The notes under the pieces are model-generated. The model was not told the DNA's origin, searched no databases, and worked only from the letters and a program-made list of their open reading frames with translations. The translations under genes and the position numbers were made by a program. A stretch of DNA of 9,446 bases from JAAXTT01 sp964530215 (GTDB lineage: Bacteria > Bacillota > Desulfotomaculia > Desulfotomaculales > Desulfocucumaceae): assembly GCA_964530215.1 (NCBI GenBank), contig CAZHAJ010000073.1, positions 1 to 9,446 of the forward strand. Direction: 5' to 3'. Shown here piece by piece: positions 1 to 6,554 of this stretch. Position 1 is the first letter of the stretch; the number at the start of each line of letters is the position of its first letter.

Positions 1-1
1 C

Positions 2-76
2 ATGCACTACTGGTATGCTCCAGCGCACGGTAACAACCTCGGTAAAATGTCCGACCTAAATGTCATCCCCCCTTAA
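2..76 (+). CDS. Possible C-terminal fragment of an upstream gene (partial, 5' end outside window)
   Basis: The frame beginning at base 2 is open from the window edge to a TAA at 74-76. It would encode about 24 residues rich in Tyr, Trp, His and Asn, containing YAPAHGNN and ending in NVIPP. The reading has more GC-rich, coding-like codons than the AT-rich DNA after it, so it may be the end of a real protein truncated by the window. No ribosome binding site can be judged and I do not recognise the family. A chance open frame this short is entirely possible. No clear intrinsic terminator follows the stop. Confidence 0.35.
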   Translation: MHYWYAPAHGNNLGKMSDLNVIPP

Positions 77-249
77 CATTGGGTCAGCTTTTATGCAGAC
101 ATTGAAATTTTATTCCCCGAGATATTTCCTAAAATTCTCCTGGATTCTGAATACTGTTTATAACTCCTTCTTACCCAAAATTTTGTTGAATAAAGTGCAT
201 ATTTAGATATCGTCAGGGAAGGATAATATTAAAAATTCAGGAGGTTTAT
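77..249 (+). promoter_or_regulatory. AT-rich upstream region of the DUF1614-spoIIP operon, with ribosome binding site
   Basis: No gene is supported here on either strand. A strong Shine-Dalgarno sequence, AGGAGG at 239-244, lies just ahead of the ATG at 250. A sigma-E-like -35 element (GCATATT, 197-203) is present. The only -10-like match downstream (GATAATAT, 222-229) sits 18 bases away, longer than the usual 13-15, so this is at best a weak candidate. Sigma-E control would be expected from known spoIIP regulation, but the sequence does not prove it. GATAAT (222-227) could also serve as a sigma-A -10, but I see no matching -35. Confidence 0.3.
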
Positions 250-999
250 ATGTCCAGACTCCCGGTAGGTATGATTATACTTCTAATTGTATCAGCACTT
301 ATATTTTTCGGATTGGCGCAAAGAGCATTGGACCGCATGAAACTAACGGATAAACAAGCACTTTTGATTGTGGCAGGCCTAATTATCGGCAGTTTCTTCA
401 GCGTACCTGTACCGTTTGGAAATTACCCTATTACAGTAAATTTCGGAGGTGCTTTAATACCTTTATTTTTAGCAGCTTATTTAATAATAACTGCCGGTAC
501 CGCTAAAGAAAAAATTAGATCTTTGGTGGGTGCAGCAATTACCGCTTTAACGATATATGGCATCGGCAGTTTATTTATGACGGGATTACCGGAACCTTCA
601 GGGAGATATGGTTTTCTTGACTCAATGTGGTTATACCCGTTGGTAGCCGGTATAGTAGGGTACCTGTTCGGAAGATCCAGACGGGGAGCATTTGTATCAG
701 CCACTCTGGGTATGATTGCATTTGACATCAGTTATTATTTTTGGTTATCAACACGAGGTGCACCATTAGGGAGAGTAGATATCGGTGGCGCAGGAGCCTT
801 TGACGCAATCGTAATTGCGGGAATACTTGCGATTTTACTTGCAGAAACCATTGGAGAAACACTAGAAAGATTGGCCGGAGGACCTTCAACTACTGGGCGA
901 GATCCCAGCTTGATTTCAGCATTACGCAAACCTAATATCCAAGACGAAACCTCCAGTCAAAATATATCGGATAATGATGATAAAGGGGGATCCATATGA
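250..999 (+). CDS. DUF1614-family multi-pass membrane protein
   Basis: A 249-residue integral membrane protein of unknown function that I recognise as DUF1614. About seven hydrophobic segments can be drawn: residues 6-24, 37-55, 62-82, 90-111, 125-141, 147-167 and 182-203. A polar, probably cytoplasmic tail (about 205-249) follows. Notable motifs are NFGGALIPL in segment 3, AFDI (Asp159) in segment 6, and DIGGAGAFD (Asp177, Asp185) leading into segment 7. The ATG start has an excellent ribosome binding site 5 bases upstream. The stop overlaps the spoIIP start by 4 bases (ATGA), so the two are almost certainly translationally coupled, and a role in sporulation or engulfment is inferred from that. 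The two intramembrane aspartates invite comparison with GxGD-type aspartyl proteases, but this is a hypothesis only. Family assignment is fairly sure; function is unknown. Confidence 0.8.
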   Translation: MSRLPVGMIILLIVSALIFFGLAQRALDRMKLTDKQALLIVAGLIIGSFFSVPVPFGNYPITVNFGGALIPLFLAAYLIITAGTAKEKIRSLVGAAITALTIYGIGSLFMTGLPEPSGRYGFLDSMWLYPLVAGIVGYLFGRSRRGAFVSATLGMIAFDISYYFWLSTRGAPLGRVDIGGAGAFDAIVIAGILAILLAETIGETLERLAGGPSTTGRDPSLISALRKPNIQDETSSQNISDNDDKGGSI

Positions 1000-2174
1000 A
1001 AAACCCTCGGTTTTTATTATATCTGATGGCAGCAATCTTAGTATTGTCAGCCACAGCTTTATCTTCTGTCAACAGTAAATTTCATCTGCGGCCTACATGG
1101 AATCCGAAAACTGTTTTCAGCATAGAAGAAGACTTAGATCATCAGGCAGGGACCACAATAACAATAAAAGATGAAGCCGGCAACATTATATCCAAGACAT
1201 CACGAACAGCTCCCGGTGACCAAATCATTCAGCCCGACGGCAAACATTACAAAGTAATAAAGACTGACAATAACTCAGCCACAGCAAGACTGATGGGATC
1301 AGACAAAGAGTACCTGGCATACCGTGATTTGTTTAACGATATCTCAATACCTGCTGCCTCAACGAACCAAAACCGTCAAACCGTCGGAATTTATCACACC
1401 CATAGTGCCGAATCCTATGTCCCAACAGACGGCACTGAGTCCATTCCTTTCAGCGGCGGTATCTACCAGGTGGGTAAATCTCTGGTAAACAAACTTCAAA
1501 ATTCAAATGTCCGGGTTTCTTATGATGAAACCCCCCATGACCCACATGATAACAATGCATATTACCGTTCCAGAAGAACCGCAGTAAACATTGTAAAACA
1601 AAACCCGGTGGCAATTCTGGACATTCACAGAGACGGGATTCCTGATGCCAATTATTACAGGGAATCCGTTTCCGACACAAATGTAGCCCAACTTCGTTTA
1701 GTTGTGGGCAGACAGAATCCCAATATGCAGGCAAACCTTGATTTTGCAAAAAAAATGATGGCTTATGCCAACAAAACTCATCCAGGTATAGTTAAAGAAA
1801 TATTCATGGCCAAAGGCAACTATAATCAGGATCTTATGCCTACAGCATTGTTAATCGAGGCAGGCACTCATCTTAACTCTAAAGAAGAAGCCCAAAGGGG
1901 TATCACTCTTTTTGCAGACGCCATTCCCACAGCACTGAACATAACTGCCGGTCCCCAGGGCATAACAGAACCCGGCTCAAAGGGTGCATGGTCTGCTTTA
2001 GCATGGATAATCGGTCTGACAGTTATAGGTGGCGGCGTATTTCTAGTTATCAGTTCCGGAGGCTTCAAACAAGCAGGCAGCAGACTGTCATCTTTCGTAA
2101 GTAGGGAATTTACAGGATTCCTTGGTCCTGTGAATAATATTCGCAAAAAATTCACTAGCAAAAAAAAGGATTAA
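996..2174 (+). CDS. spoIIP: Stage II sporulation protein P (SpoIIP), peptidoglycan amidase/endopeptidase, with an extra C-terminal membrane anchor
   Basis: SpoIIP degrades peptidoglycan during engulfment together with SpoIID and SpoIIM at the mother-cell membrane. This 392-residue protein has an N-terminal membrane segment (about 6-25) and an extracytoplasmic linker domain (about 30-125). The SpoIIP amidase domain covers about 128-312. The hallmark HTHSAES is at 134-140; His134, His136 and Glu139, His211 (in LDIHRDG) and Glu288 (in LIEAGTH) are candidate zinc ligands or catalytic residues. Unusually, a second membrane segment (about 333-354) and a Lys/Arg-rich tail follow the enzyme domain; Bacillus subtilis SpoIIP has only the N-terminal anchor. 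The positive-inside rule places both termini in the cytoplasm. The ATG overlaps the preceding stop and has AAAGGGGG upstream. The gene ends in a run of eight A (2160-2167), a possible slippage site. Identity is very secure; the second anchor is clear from hydrophobicity. Confidence 0.96.
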   Translation: MKNPRFLLYLMAAILVLSATALSSVNSKFHLRPTWNPKTVFSIEEDLDHQAGTTITIKDEAGNIISKTSRTAPGDQIIQPDGKHYKVIKTDNNSATARLMGSDKEYLAYRDLFNDISIPAASTNQNRQTVGIYHTHSAESYVPTDGTESIPFSGGIYQVGKSLVNKLQNSNVRVSYDETPHDPHDNNAYYRSRRTAVNIVKQNPVAILDIHRDGIPDANYYRESVSDTNVAQLRLVVGRQNPNMQANLDFAKKMMAYANKTHPGIVKEIFMAKGNYNQDLMPTALLIEAGTHLNSKEEAQRGITLFADAIPTALNITAGPQGITEPGSKGAWSALAWIIGLTVIGGGVFLVISSGGFKQAGSRLSSFVSREFTGFLGPVNNIRKKFTSKKKD

Positions 2175-2217
2175 TTTTGGCCGTCAATTTTTCAATTGTT
2201 TCTAGGGGAAATAAAAA

Positions 2218-3204
2218 ATGAGAATTTTTTATCATTGCTATGGCGGGACCCACTCCTCAGTTGCAGCAGCAGGAATACATCTGGGACTGCTGCCTAGAGA
2301 TCGAAAACCCAGTCATCTTGAACTATCATCTCTTAAATACTTTGATCGCCGCAGCAACTCTGAAGTGGGTAAAATAGTATATATGGGGATAGACCATAAA
2401 GGTAATTATATATATGTAGTGGGGCGGCACAATCGCCCCACGTTATTTTTTCAAGTAGTAGATGTCCTTACTGAGACTCTAAAAATTAATTCTGATGAGA
2501 TACTAATGGTTGACGTTTCTCCCCAAATTAATTTATCTATGCGCATAGGTGGATTCATATCAAGGCGTTTGGGATGGATAAGAATTGGAAGACCAATTGT
2601 TACCTGGGGAACTTTAAAAAGTTATAATCATCTGGTTACTTTAGTAGATAAAGTATATGCAACCTTGAAAAAGAATAACTACAAGAAAAAGCCCGAAATC
2701 ATTCCACTTAAAATAAGCATCTTCTATACTAACGGCACATTGCCTCTTTCCTTTGTGGCAGCGGAAGTCCTCACAAACAAATTGCCAAAACAATTTGATC
2801 CTAAAATTATTTCTAGTGTCCTTAACCTCTTAAATATAGGCTTTTATTCCCGAAATAAAGTATTTATCACAAGCAAAACCGGCTTTAACGCACACAAATT
2901 AATTGCAGCTACCAATATAGGTTCCAAAGATTGGGTTTTCAAAAATCTAATTAATACTTTTTTAGAAATATTTCATTTGGACAACAAACAATATAACATC
3001 ACTGCATTTAACACCCCTTGGATAAATCCCAGCTTAACCATTGGTTTGTTGTTGTTAAAATCATATTTTTTTAGGAATAAGGGTAAAAAGCTTGTTGAAA
3101 TATATATTGAAAAAGTCTATCCCTCAATAGTAAAAACCGTTGAACTTGACTGTCCTTGCCAAATATCAGATAATGAAGAAGCAAATTTACAGTTTGCAAA
3201 ATAA
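2218..3204 (+). CDS. Protein with two tandem DUF3189 domains, second copy degenerate
   Basis: A 328-residue protein of unknown function. Residues 1-147 match DUF3189, with the N-terminal motif IFYHCYGGTHSSVAAA, a conserved GR at 69-70 and MVDVSP near 97-102. Residues 166-310 read as a diverged repeat of the same fold: IFYTNGTLPLSFVAAE aligns with the first motif, and an INPSLTIG stretch aligns with INLSMRIG. The second copy has lost the His, Cys and paired Gly residues of the first motif, so it may be structural or regulatory. The ends carry a lysine-rich inter-domain linker (about 150-160) and a short acidic tail with a CPC motif (312-314). The ATG has AGGGG (2204-2208) 9 bases upstream; the gene follows spoIIP by 43 bases. 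Neighbours suggest a sporulation link. No enzymatic activity is established for the family to my knowledge. The gene also contains a terminator-like hairpin and, near its end, a promoter candidate. Confidence 0.78.
   Translation: MRIFYHCYGGTHSSVAAAGIHLGLLPRDRKPSHLELSSLKYFDRRSNSEVGKIVYMGIDHKGNYIYVVGRHNRPTLFFQVVDVLTETLKINSDEILMVDVSPQINLSMRIGGFISRRLGWIRIGRPIVTWGTLKSYNHLVTLVDKVYATLKKNNYKKKPEIIPLKISIFYTNGTLPLSFVAAEVLTNKLPKQFDPKIISSVLNLLNIGFYSRNKVFITSKTGFNAHKLIAATNIGSKDWVFKNLINTFLEIFHLDNKQYNITAFNTPWINPSLTIGLLLLKSYFFRNKGKKLVEIYIEKVYPSIVKTVELDCPCQISDNEEANLQFAK
2419..2451 (+). terminator. Intragenic terminator-like hairpin within the DUF3189 gene
   Basis: A perfect 8-base-pair stem, GTGGGGCG (2419-2426) with CGCCCCAC (2434-2441), closes a 7-base loop. 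A four-base gap (GTTA) follows, then six T (2446-2451). It spans codons 68-78 of the DUF3189 gene. The GC-rich stem plus T-tract has the form of an intrinsic terminator, weakened by the gap before the T-run. Translating ribosomes would normally suppress it, so it could reduce read-through from the sporulation genes into der-plsY-gpsA when translation lags. It could also be chance, since the protein sequence there (VGRHNRP) constrains the bases. Confidence 0.4.
3146..3174 (+). promoter_or_regulatory. Candidate sigma-A promoter for DUF512-der-plsY-gpsA
   Basis: TTGACT (3146-3151, 5 of 6 to the -35 consensus) and GATAAT (3169-3174, 5 of 6 to the -10) are separated by exactly 17 bases. The site lies in the last codons of the DUF3189 gene. 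It would start transcription near 3181, giving a leader of about 45 bases before the ATG at 3226. It is the best vegetative-type promoter I found in the window. Its position, just ahead of essential housekeeping genes and after sporulation genes, makes biological sense. Not proven. Confidence 0.5.
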
Positions 3205-3225
3205 TCCAATAAGGGTCCCTAGATT

Positions 3226-4563
3226 ATGAAAAAAGAAAAAAAAACAAATGATTATGGCCTTACCGTTTTGGATGTAACCGACGGCTCCATCGGTGATGAA
3301 TTGGGAATCCAATCGGGAGATAGACTGATATCCATAAACAATTTTAAAATAAATGATATTTTAGACTATCAATTCTATCGCAGTGAAGTCTTTATAACTA
3401 TGGAGCTGATTAAAGAAAACGGTGAATTATGGGAACTGGAAATAGAAAAGGATTTTGAGCAGGACATTGGGATATCCTTCGTGAAAAACGGTCTTGAGGA
3501 AATAACCAGATGTTCAAACAAATGCATATTCTGCTTTGTTGATCAAATGCCTAAAGGCATGAGGAATACTCTGTACGTAAAAGATGATGATTACCGCTTA
3601 TCTTTTACTCAGGGCAGCTTTATTACCATGGCAAATATGACTCAGCAGGATTTTGAGAGAATTATCAGACTTAAGCTAACTCCCTTATATGTATCGGTAC
3701 ATACCACCGATACTAAGTTGAGGAAAAAAATTCTGGGAAATCCCAAAGCGGGGGAAATATTAAAACAGCTTAAGCTACTAACCGATGCAGGGATAGAAAT
3801 ACATGCTCAGGCAGTGCTCAGTCCGGATGTAAATGACGGAGTTGCATTAGACAAAACCATTAAGGATCTGGTTAATCTATGGCCTGGTGTCCGAACTTTA
3901 GCCTTGGTGCCGGTGGGAATAACAAGCTATCGCAACGGACTTTACCAACTAAAAAAATTTGAACCGAAACAAGCTGCCGATGTTTTGAGCAAAGTTAAAG
4001 GTTGGCAGGATTATTGCATTAAAGACCTAAGTTATCCCTTTGTTTTTGCCAGTGATGAATTTTATTTTTTGTCCGGTACAGACATTCCTGCACTGGAGCG
4101 ATATGCTGATTTCCCACAAACAGAAAATGGTGTGGGACCCACCAGAATATTTCTGGATAACTGGGCAGAAGTGAGAAAAAATTTACCCCATCATATCGAT
4201 AAACCATTAAGGGTTGCTATCGTGACCGGTGTGCTGGGGAAAAATATAATTGATCCTATTGTGGGGGAACTTAATAGAATACGTAACCTAAAAACTATAA
4301 CAGTTTCTATAGAAAATAAATTTTTTGGTCCTTCAATTACTGTTGCCGGGCTGCTCACCGGTGGAGATTTAATCAGAAGTAAAAACATACTGGCCCAATG
4401 TCAACTTGTTATTGTACCCTCTGCAATGTTTAAAAGAAACGAAACAGTGACTTTGGATGACTATTCCTTAGATGAATTAGAAAAAATAATCGGAACAAAG
4501 ATAGTGTCGGCAGAGGATCCCGAAGATTTAGTGAATACTATACTAGAGATAACAGGTGGTTAA
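3226..4563 (+). CDS. DUF512 family PDZ/radical-SAM-like iron-sulfur protein
   Basis: A 445-residue protein of the DUF512 family commonly found directly before der in Clostridia and with relatives in cyanobacteria. Residues about 10-75 form a PDZ-like domain (GSIGDELGIQSGDRLISINN). A radical-SAM type cysteine cluster follows, C96-x3-C100-x2-C103 in CSNKCIFCFVDQMPKGM, then a TIM-barrel-like body with VSVHTTD (157-163) and LSPDVNDG (198-205). The C-terminal DUF512 part (about 240-440) has FFGPSITVAGLLTGGDL at 367-383. The three cysteines are intact, so a 4Fe-4S cluster and S-adenosylmethionine chemistry are expected, but substrate and product are unknown. AAGGG (3211-3215) precedes the ATG by 10 bases, inside a small palindrome (AGGGTCCCT). 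The first codons are A-rich, including a run of nine A. The stop abuts the der start with no spacer, implying translational coupling and perhaps a ribosome- or translation-related role. Confidence 0.88.
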   Translation: MKKEKKTNDYGLTVLDVTDGSIGDELGIQSGDRLISINNFKINDILDYQFYRSEVFITMELIKENGELWELEIEKDFEQDIGISFVKNGLEEITRCSNKCIFCFVDQMPKGMRNTLYVKDDDYRLSFTQGSFITMANMTQQDFERIIRLKLTPLYVSVHTTDTKLRKKILGNPKAGEILKQLKLLTDAGIEIHAQAVLSPDVNDGVALDKTIKDLVNLWPGVRTLALVPVGITSYRNGLYQLKKFEPKQAADVLSKVKGWQDYCIKDLSYPFVFASDEFYFLSGTDIPALERYADFPQTENGVGPTRIFLDNWAEVRKNLPHHIDKPLRVAIVTGVLGKNIIDPIVGELNRIRNLKTITVSIENKFFGPSITVAGLLTGGDLIRSKNILAQCQLVIVPSAMFKRNETVTLDDYSLDELEKIIGTKIVSAEDPEDLVNTILEITGG

Positions 4564-5892
4564 ATGTCTGAAAAACCGGTGGTTGCTATAGTGGGGCGTC
4601 CAAACGTCGGAAAATCAACCCTTTTTAACCGCATCGTAGGAGAAAGAATTGCGATTGTTGAAGAAATTGCAGGTGTAACCAGGGACAGACTCTATATGGA
4701 TGCTGAATGGTCCAACCGTACTTTTACTTTAGTAGACACGGGTGGGCTGGATTACGCCCATCAAGATATAATTACCAGCAACATAAGAAAGCAAGCTAAT
4801 ATAGCTATTAAAGAAGCTGATGTCATACTCTTTGTAGTTGACTCAAGGGATGGGTTGACTCCGGTTGATCAAGAAATAGCGGATATTTTAAGGAAAACTG
4901 ATAAACCCATAATTTTAGCTGCTAATAAAGTAGATGATTTTCAGAGCCAAAAAGACTATATTGAATTTTACAGCTTAGGTTTAGGTGCCCCTATACCCGT
5001 ATCAGCATCCCAAGGACTAAACACCGGAGATTTAATGGATGCAATTATAGAAAGCCTACCCCAATGCCAACAAGACGGGGATATAGCAGATTCTGTAAGA
5101 ATTGCTTTCATAGGTCGCCCAAATGTTGGAAAATCCTCCTTAGTCAATAAAATATTGGGTGAAGAAAGGGTCATTGTAAGCAATATTCCCGGCACCACAA
5201 GGGATGCCATCGACACGTATATTGAACGAGACGGAAATCATTACATATTGGTGGATACCGCAGGTATACGCAGAAAAACCAAAGTAGATGAGTCCACTGA
5301 AAAATATTCTATTATAAGATCTCTACGGGCAATAGACCGCTGTGATGTCGTATTACTTGTAATTGATGCGGAGGACGGTGTCACCGAACAGGATAAAAAG
5401 ATCGCCGGTTATGCCCATGATCAAGGGAAAGCGTCGGTTGTTTTGATTAACAAATGGGATCTGGTAAAAAAAGACAATAAAACCTTCGACAGTTATTCTA
5501 AAGAAATACGTGAAGAACTGGGATTTATGAAATATGCGCCTTTAGTTTTTGTATCTGCCCTTACAGGGCAACGGGTTAATAATATCCTAGCAACCGTCGA
5601 AAGAGCTGCACAAAACCATAATCTAAGGGTAGCAACCCCTGGACTAAATAATTTGATTCGTGAAGCGGTGTTGCAAAACCCCCCTCCCACCTATAAAACC
5701 AGACGGTTAAAGATTTCTTACGTTACTCAAAATGGTATTAGGCCTCCTAAATTTACTTTTTTTGTTAATGATACCGGGCTGGCTCATTTTTCATATCTGC
5801 GTTATCTGGAAAAACAAATCAGAGCCGCATATGGTTTTGAAGGAACACCTATCAGACTGCTGCTTAGGAAAAAAGACGGAGTAGAGGAATAA
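4564..5892 (+). CDS. der: Ribosome biogenesis GTPase Der (EngA)
   Basis: Der is an essential tandem-domain GTPase needed for assembly of the 50S ribosomal subunit. The 442-residue length is typical. G domain 1 shows GRPNVGKST (11-19), DTGG (58-61) and NKVD (121-124). G domain 2 shows GRPNVGKSS (184-192), DTAG (231-234), NKWD (296-299) and SAL (331-333). The C-terminal KH-like domain covers about 350-437, with the typical NPPPTYKTRRLKISYVTQ stretch (372-389) and the KFTFFVND motif near 396-403. All GTP-binding motifs are intact. The ATG follows the DUF512 stop immediately, and its ribosome binding site (AGGTGG, 4554-4559) lies within the last codons of that gene. Identification is certain. Confidence 0.98.
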   Translation: MSEKPVVAIVGRPNVGKSTLFNRIVGERIAIVEEIAGVTRDRLYMDAEWSNRTFTLVDTGGLDYAHQDIITSNIRKQANIAIKEADVILFVVDSRDGLTPVDQEIADILRKTDKPIILAANKVDDFQSQKDYIEFYSLGLGAPIPVSASQGLNTGDLMDAIIESLPQCQQDGDIADSVRIAFIGRPNVGKSSLVNKILGEERVIVSNIPGTTRDAIDTYIERDGNHYILVDTAGIRRKTKVDESTEKYSIIRSLRAIDRCDVVLLVIDAEDGVTEQDKKIAGYAHDQGKASVVLINKWDLVKKDNKTFDSYSKEIREELGFMKYAPLVFVSALTGQRVNNILATVERAAQNHNLRVATPGLNNLIREAVLQNPPPTYKTRRLKISYVTQNGIRPPKFTFFVNDTGLAHFSYLRYLEKQIRAAYGFEGTPIRLLLRKKDGVEE

Positions 5893-5909
5893 ACATCATT
5901 TATTGTAGC

Positions 5910-5916
5910 GGAGGAG
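5910..5916 (+). promoter_or_regulatory. Shine-Dalgarno sequence for plsY, supporting a TTG start
   Basis: GGAGGAG ends 10 bases before TTG at 5927. No ATG or GTG exists in this frame between the upstream in-frame stop (TAG, 5906-5908) and the conserved N-terminal membrane segment, so TTG is the only reasonable start. Confidence 0.7.
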
Positions 5917-5926
5917 TGTTGGAATA

Positions 5927-6523
5927 TTGTGGATAATTCTGCTCTTCATTAGTTATCTGATAGGCTCAATCCCTTTCGGTCTAATTATCAGCAAATTAAA
6001 GGGGATTGACATTCGGCAGCATGGCAGCGGCAATATTGGAGCAACCAATGTATGGCGTACCATTGGTCCAATCCAAGGAATTATGGTTTTAATGCTTGAT
6101 GCATCCAAGGGCATTACCGGTGTTTACTTGGGCAAAAGCATGGGTATTGAGGGTTTTGAATTGCTCACCGCTTTAGCGGCAATATTGGGACATGCGTTCC
6201 CTATTTTCCTGGTCTTTAGAGGTGGTAAAATAATTGCCACAGGATTAGGGGTGATGCTTGCCCTTTCGCCTATCTCGGCATTAATAGCTGTAATTATCTT
6301 TTCTATAGTGGTTTTAGTGTCCCGCTATGTTTCTTTGGGTTCTGTTATAGCGGCAGTGTCGGTTCCCATCTCTATGCTGATGGTAAACCACAATTCCAAG
6401 TACATTTTATTTGGAATTTTAATTTCTATAATTGCAGTATATAAACATATTCCTAATCTGTTGAAAATAATTGCGGGGACAGAAAATAAAGTGAATCTTA
6501 CCACAAAAAATAGCAGAATCTAA
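5927..6523 (+). CDS. plsY: Glycerol-3-phosphate acyltransferase PlsY (acyl-phosphate dependent)
   Basis: PlsY transfers an acyl group from acyl-phosphate to sn-glycerol-3-phosphate in the membrane, making lysophosphatidic acid. The 198-residue size and multi-pass hydrophobic profile fit the family. Motif 1 is intact (HGSGNIGATNVWRTIG, 32-47). Motif 2 reads FRGGKIIAT (97-105): the lysine and paired glycines are kept, but the small residue after Lys (Gly or Ala in most homologues) is Ile. Motif 3 reads YKHIPNLLKIIAGTENK (172-188), keeping His, Asn, Gly and Glu but losing the usual Arg/Lys-rich residues. The gene may be fully active with relaxed motifs or a diverged paralogue. It starts with TTG, 34 bases after der, and is followed by gpsA, which supplies its substrate, making a functional pair. 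Confidence 0.94.
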   Translation: MWIILLFISYLIGSIPFGLIISKLKGIDIRQHGSGNIGATNVWRTIGPIQGIMVLMLDASKGITGVYLGKSMGIEGFELLTALAAILGHAFPIFLVFRGGKIIATGLGVMLALSPISALIAVIIFSIVVLVSRYVSLGSVIAAVSVPISMLMVNHNSKYILFGILISIIAVYKHIPNLLKIIAGTENKVNLTTKNSRI

Positions 6524-6537
6524 CCTAGTACTTGGGA

Positions 6538-6545
6538 TAAGGAGG
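6538..6545 (+). promoter_or_regulatory. Shine-Dalgarno sequence deciding the gpsA start
   Basis: TAAGGAGG is a near-perfect anti-16S match. It lies only 3 bases before GTG at 6549 but 9 bases before TTG at 6555. The second spacing is normal and yields a protein beginning MGNKKVAVLGAG, close to the usual GpsA N-terminus. TTG at 6555 is therefore preferred over GTG at 6549. Confidence 0.6.
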
Positions 6546-6554
6546 AAAGTGCTT

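Noticed and set aside
3226..3250. Run of nine A in the first codons of the DUF512 gene as a phase-variation tract
   Set aside because: Lysine-rich N-termini give such runs commonly in AT-rich genomes, and the gene is coupled to essential der; no sign of switching.
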